From positions 124,001 to 188,000 of the forward strand of contig NZ_BSRQ01000005.1 of assembly GCF_030268685.1 (NCBI RefSeq): a DNA stretch of 64,000 nt. Reading direction: 5' to 3'. Shown piece after piece: positions 62,319 to 64,000 of this stretch (position 1 is the first letter of the stretch; each line of letters starts with the position of its first letter). Source of the DNA: Microtetraspora sp. NBRC 13810. GTDB lineage: Bacteria > Actinomycetota > Actinomycetes > Streptosporangiales > Streptosporangiaceae. Both the position numbers and the translations under genes were made by a program. Under the pieces are notes generated by a model, which saw nothing but the letters and a program-made list of their open reading frames with translations, did no database searches and was not told where the DNA came from.

Positions 62319-64000
62319 ATGAGCAGGTCGTCGCGGGCGCGTAGCCGATTGGCCGTCCGGTATTTCGACGACCGCGTGCTTCTCACCGACTCCGCTGCGT
62401 GGGCATATTTCCGTCTTCCGACGGTGAGCTATGAATTCGTCACTCCGGAGGAACGCGAGGCGCTGGCCACCAACATCACGATCGCGCTCGCCGCGATCCG
62501 CATGTCGGACGCCGAGGTGCACCTGAGGGTGGCCCACCGGACCTACCCCGCCGCCGAGTGGGCGATGGCCCTGAACGCGACCTCCGACGAGGGGCCGGGC
62601 TGGCGCGACTACCTGGAGGACATGTACCGGCACGTCTGGGCGAAGGACTTCTGGAGCAAGGAGGTCTACCTCGGCGTGCGCCTCGGGCCGCGCGGGGCGC
62701 AGCTCGGCACCGGCGTGCTCTCCCAGCTGTTCGGCTTCTACCAGCGCAGCGAGAAGGTCCTCGGCCTGGAGGACGACCACGTCCAGGACAGCGAGATCGC
62801 CAAGTGGACCGACCAGGCCGAGCGGCTCGGCAGGGCGCTCGCCTCCAGCGCGCTCTACGCCAGGCACGCCACCTCCACCGAGATCGCCTGGCTGTTCCAG
62901 CACGCGGTGACCGGCTCGCTCGGCGACCCGCCGCCGTCGGCCAGCCCGAAGCGCCGGTGGGGCAGGGGCGAGATCGAGGGGCTCGTCGAGGGCCAGATCC
63001 ACAACGGCCGTTCGATGCTGCGCATCGAGCAGGTCGCCGGCGACTCCTACGTCGCGCACCTGTCCTTCGCCCGCTTCCCCGACCTGATGCCCTTCCCCGA
63101 CGGCGAGCCGTGGACGCACTTCGCCGACCAGCTCCCCTTCCCGGTCGAGGTGTCCAGCCGGATGCGGCTGATCCCGCCGATCAAGGCGAGCAAGGACGTC
63201 GCCCGCAAACTCGCGCACGCCCGGGACATGGACATCCACATCCGGGAGGCGGGCGCGGAGGCGCCGATCGCGCTGGCCGAGCAGATCGACGCGGCGCGCA
63301 TGCTGGAACACGGCATCACCAAGGAGCGCCTGCCGTTCGTGTACGGCTGGCACCGGCTGATCATCACCGCGCCGACCGAGGAGATCTGCGCCCAGCGGGT
63401 CGAGGCGGTCGTGGAGCACTACCGCGACCTCGGCATCGACATCGTCAACTCGACCGGCGACCAGTTCTCGCTGTTCTGCGAGGCGCTGCCGGGCGAGCGG
63501 GTGCGGGTCAACGCCTACGCCCAGCGGCAGCCGCTGCGCACGATCGCGGGCGGCATGGCCACCGCGACCGTGGACCTCGGCGACCGGCACGACGAGTCCA
63601 AGGAGGGCTGGGTCGGCCCCTACATCGGCGAGACGGTCGGCAGGGCGCGCAGCATCGTGCACTTCGACCCGCTGGTGGCGGCGGTCCGCAACCGGCCGAC
63701 CGCGATCGCGATCACCGGTGAGCCGGGCGGCGGCAAGACCACGCTGGCCCTGCTGCTGATCTACCAGATGGCGTTGCGCGGGGTGACGGTCGCGGTGATC
63801 GACCCCAAGGGTGACGCCGAGTCGCTGGTCCAGTTGTTGCAGATGCGCGGCAGGAAGGCGCGGATCATCCCGCTCGGCTCGGCGGCGCCCGGCCTGCTGG
63901 ACCCGTTCTCGTTCGGCGACGACATCGCGGCGAAGAAGACGATGGCCACCGAGACGCTGCGGCTGCTGCTGCCCCGGATGTCGGAGGAGCGCGAGTCGGC
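62319..64000 (+). CDS. VirB4/TcpA-type conjugation ATPase (partial, runs off the window)
   Basis: Reading from ATG 62319 gives an open frame to the last base with no stop. The first 450 residues (VRYFDDRVLLTDSAAWAYFRLPTVSYEF, YGWHRLIITAPTEEICAQRVEAVV, QFSLFCEALPGE) are like the N-terminal part of VirB4-type ATPases of Gram-positive transfer systems. Walker A is TGEPGGGKTTLALLL at about residue 470, and IDPKGDAESL follows. It would power substrate transfer at the membrane. The ribosome binding site is weak (GAGGGA 18 bases upstream). At least 560 residues are present; the C-terminal part is outside the window. Confidence 0.8.
   Translation, partial: MSRSSRARSRLAVRYFDDRVLLTDSAAWAYFRLPTVSYEFVTPEEREALATNITIALAAIRMSDAEVHLRVAHRTYPAAEWAMALNATSDEGPGWRDYLEDMYRHVWAKDFWSKEVYLGVRLGPRGAQLGTGVLSQLFGFYQRSEKVLGLEDDHVQDSEIAKWTDQAERLGRALASSALYARHATSTEIAWLFQHAVTGSLGDPPPSASPKRRWGRGEIEGLVEGQIHNGRSMLRIEQVAGDSYVAHLSFARFPDLMPFPDGEPWTHFADQLPFPVEVSSRMRLIPPIKASKDVARKLAHARDMDIHIREAGAEAPIALAEQIDAARMLEHGITKERLPFVYGWHRLIITAPTEEICAQRVEAVVEHYRDLGIDIVNSTGDQFSLFCEALPGERVRVNAYAQRQPLRTIAGGMATATVDLGDRHDESKEGWVGPYIGETVGRARSIVHFDPLVAAVRNRPTAIAITGEPGGGKTTLALLLIYQMALRGVTVAVIDPKGDAESLVQLLQMRGRKARIIPLGSAAPGLLDPFSFGDDIAAKKTMATETLRLLLPRMSEERES

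Noticed and set aside
59126-62386. A 1086-residue open frame on the minus strand
   Set aside because: It lies opposite the TcpE-MinD gene; it is low in complexity and shows no domain. Long antisense frames are usual at this GC content.

Overview
The window is chromosomal DNA from a high-GC filamentous-type actinomycete. GC-rich codon use, frequent GTG and TTG starts, many Hanks-type Ser/Thr kinases, SigE-family ECF sigma factors and an AfsQ1-like regulator all point that way. Streptosporangiales is my guess from general resemblance; no rRNA or tRNA is present to test it. From memory, the backbone genes run in the same order as the Mycobacterium tuberculosis Rv1086-Rv1112 stretch: Z-isoprenyl synthase, PhoH2, fumarase, GlpX, DUF4245, XseB, XseA, lipid-droplet protein, IspH, DUF6542, YchF. 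Accessory blocks sit between these markers.

Layout. 0.2-5.4 kb: isoprenyl synthase, PIN-PhoH ATPase and an AfsQ1/AfsQ2-like two-component operon ending in a lipoprotein. 5.4-9.7 kb: a transglycosylase-like protein behind a consensus CRP-type site, a glycosyltransferase, and a MarR regulator divergent from an FMN reductase with twin operators. 9.9-14.1 kb: two membrane Ser/Thr kinases and a membrane protein that share an extracytoplasmic Cys-containing domain. 14.1-17.7 kb: MFS pump, ArsR-type regulator, ECF sigma factor and partner. 17.8-23.2 kb: class II fumarase and two more kinases, one with a collagen-like linker and a C-terminal membrane anchor.

23.8-29.3 kb: an ammonia-lyase homologue that lacks the MIO serine, a 17-bp tandem repeat, a chimeric histidine kinase/response regulator made by deletion, a decayed gene, and class I fumarase. 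29.5-32.7 kb: MocR regulator, and a SigE-family sigma with a propeller-like partner. 32.9-39.3 kb: six-gene myo-inositol catabolic operon (iolG-iolE-iolC-aldolase-iolB-iolD) with a clear promoter. 39.3-43.6 kb: WXG-like membrane protein, MFS carrier, and an ABC-2 exporter with a palindrome over its promoter. 43.7-57.1 kb: truncated sigma factor and DUF1707 protein, then the conserved backbone (glpX, TetR, DUF4245, xseBA, ispH, ychF), with a two-gene KDPG aldolase/sugar kinase unit, RmuC, and a RibD activity split over two genes.

57.7-64 kb (right edge): a Tcp-type conjugation-like module, TcpC-like, TcpD-like, a TcpE-MinD/ParA fusion, then a VirB4-like ATPase that runs out of the window. No rRNA, tRNA, CRISPR array, transposase or integrase was recognised.
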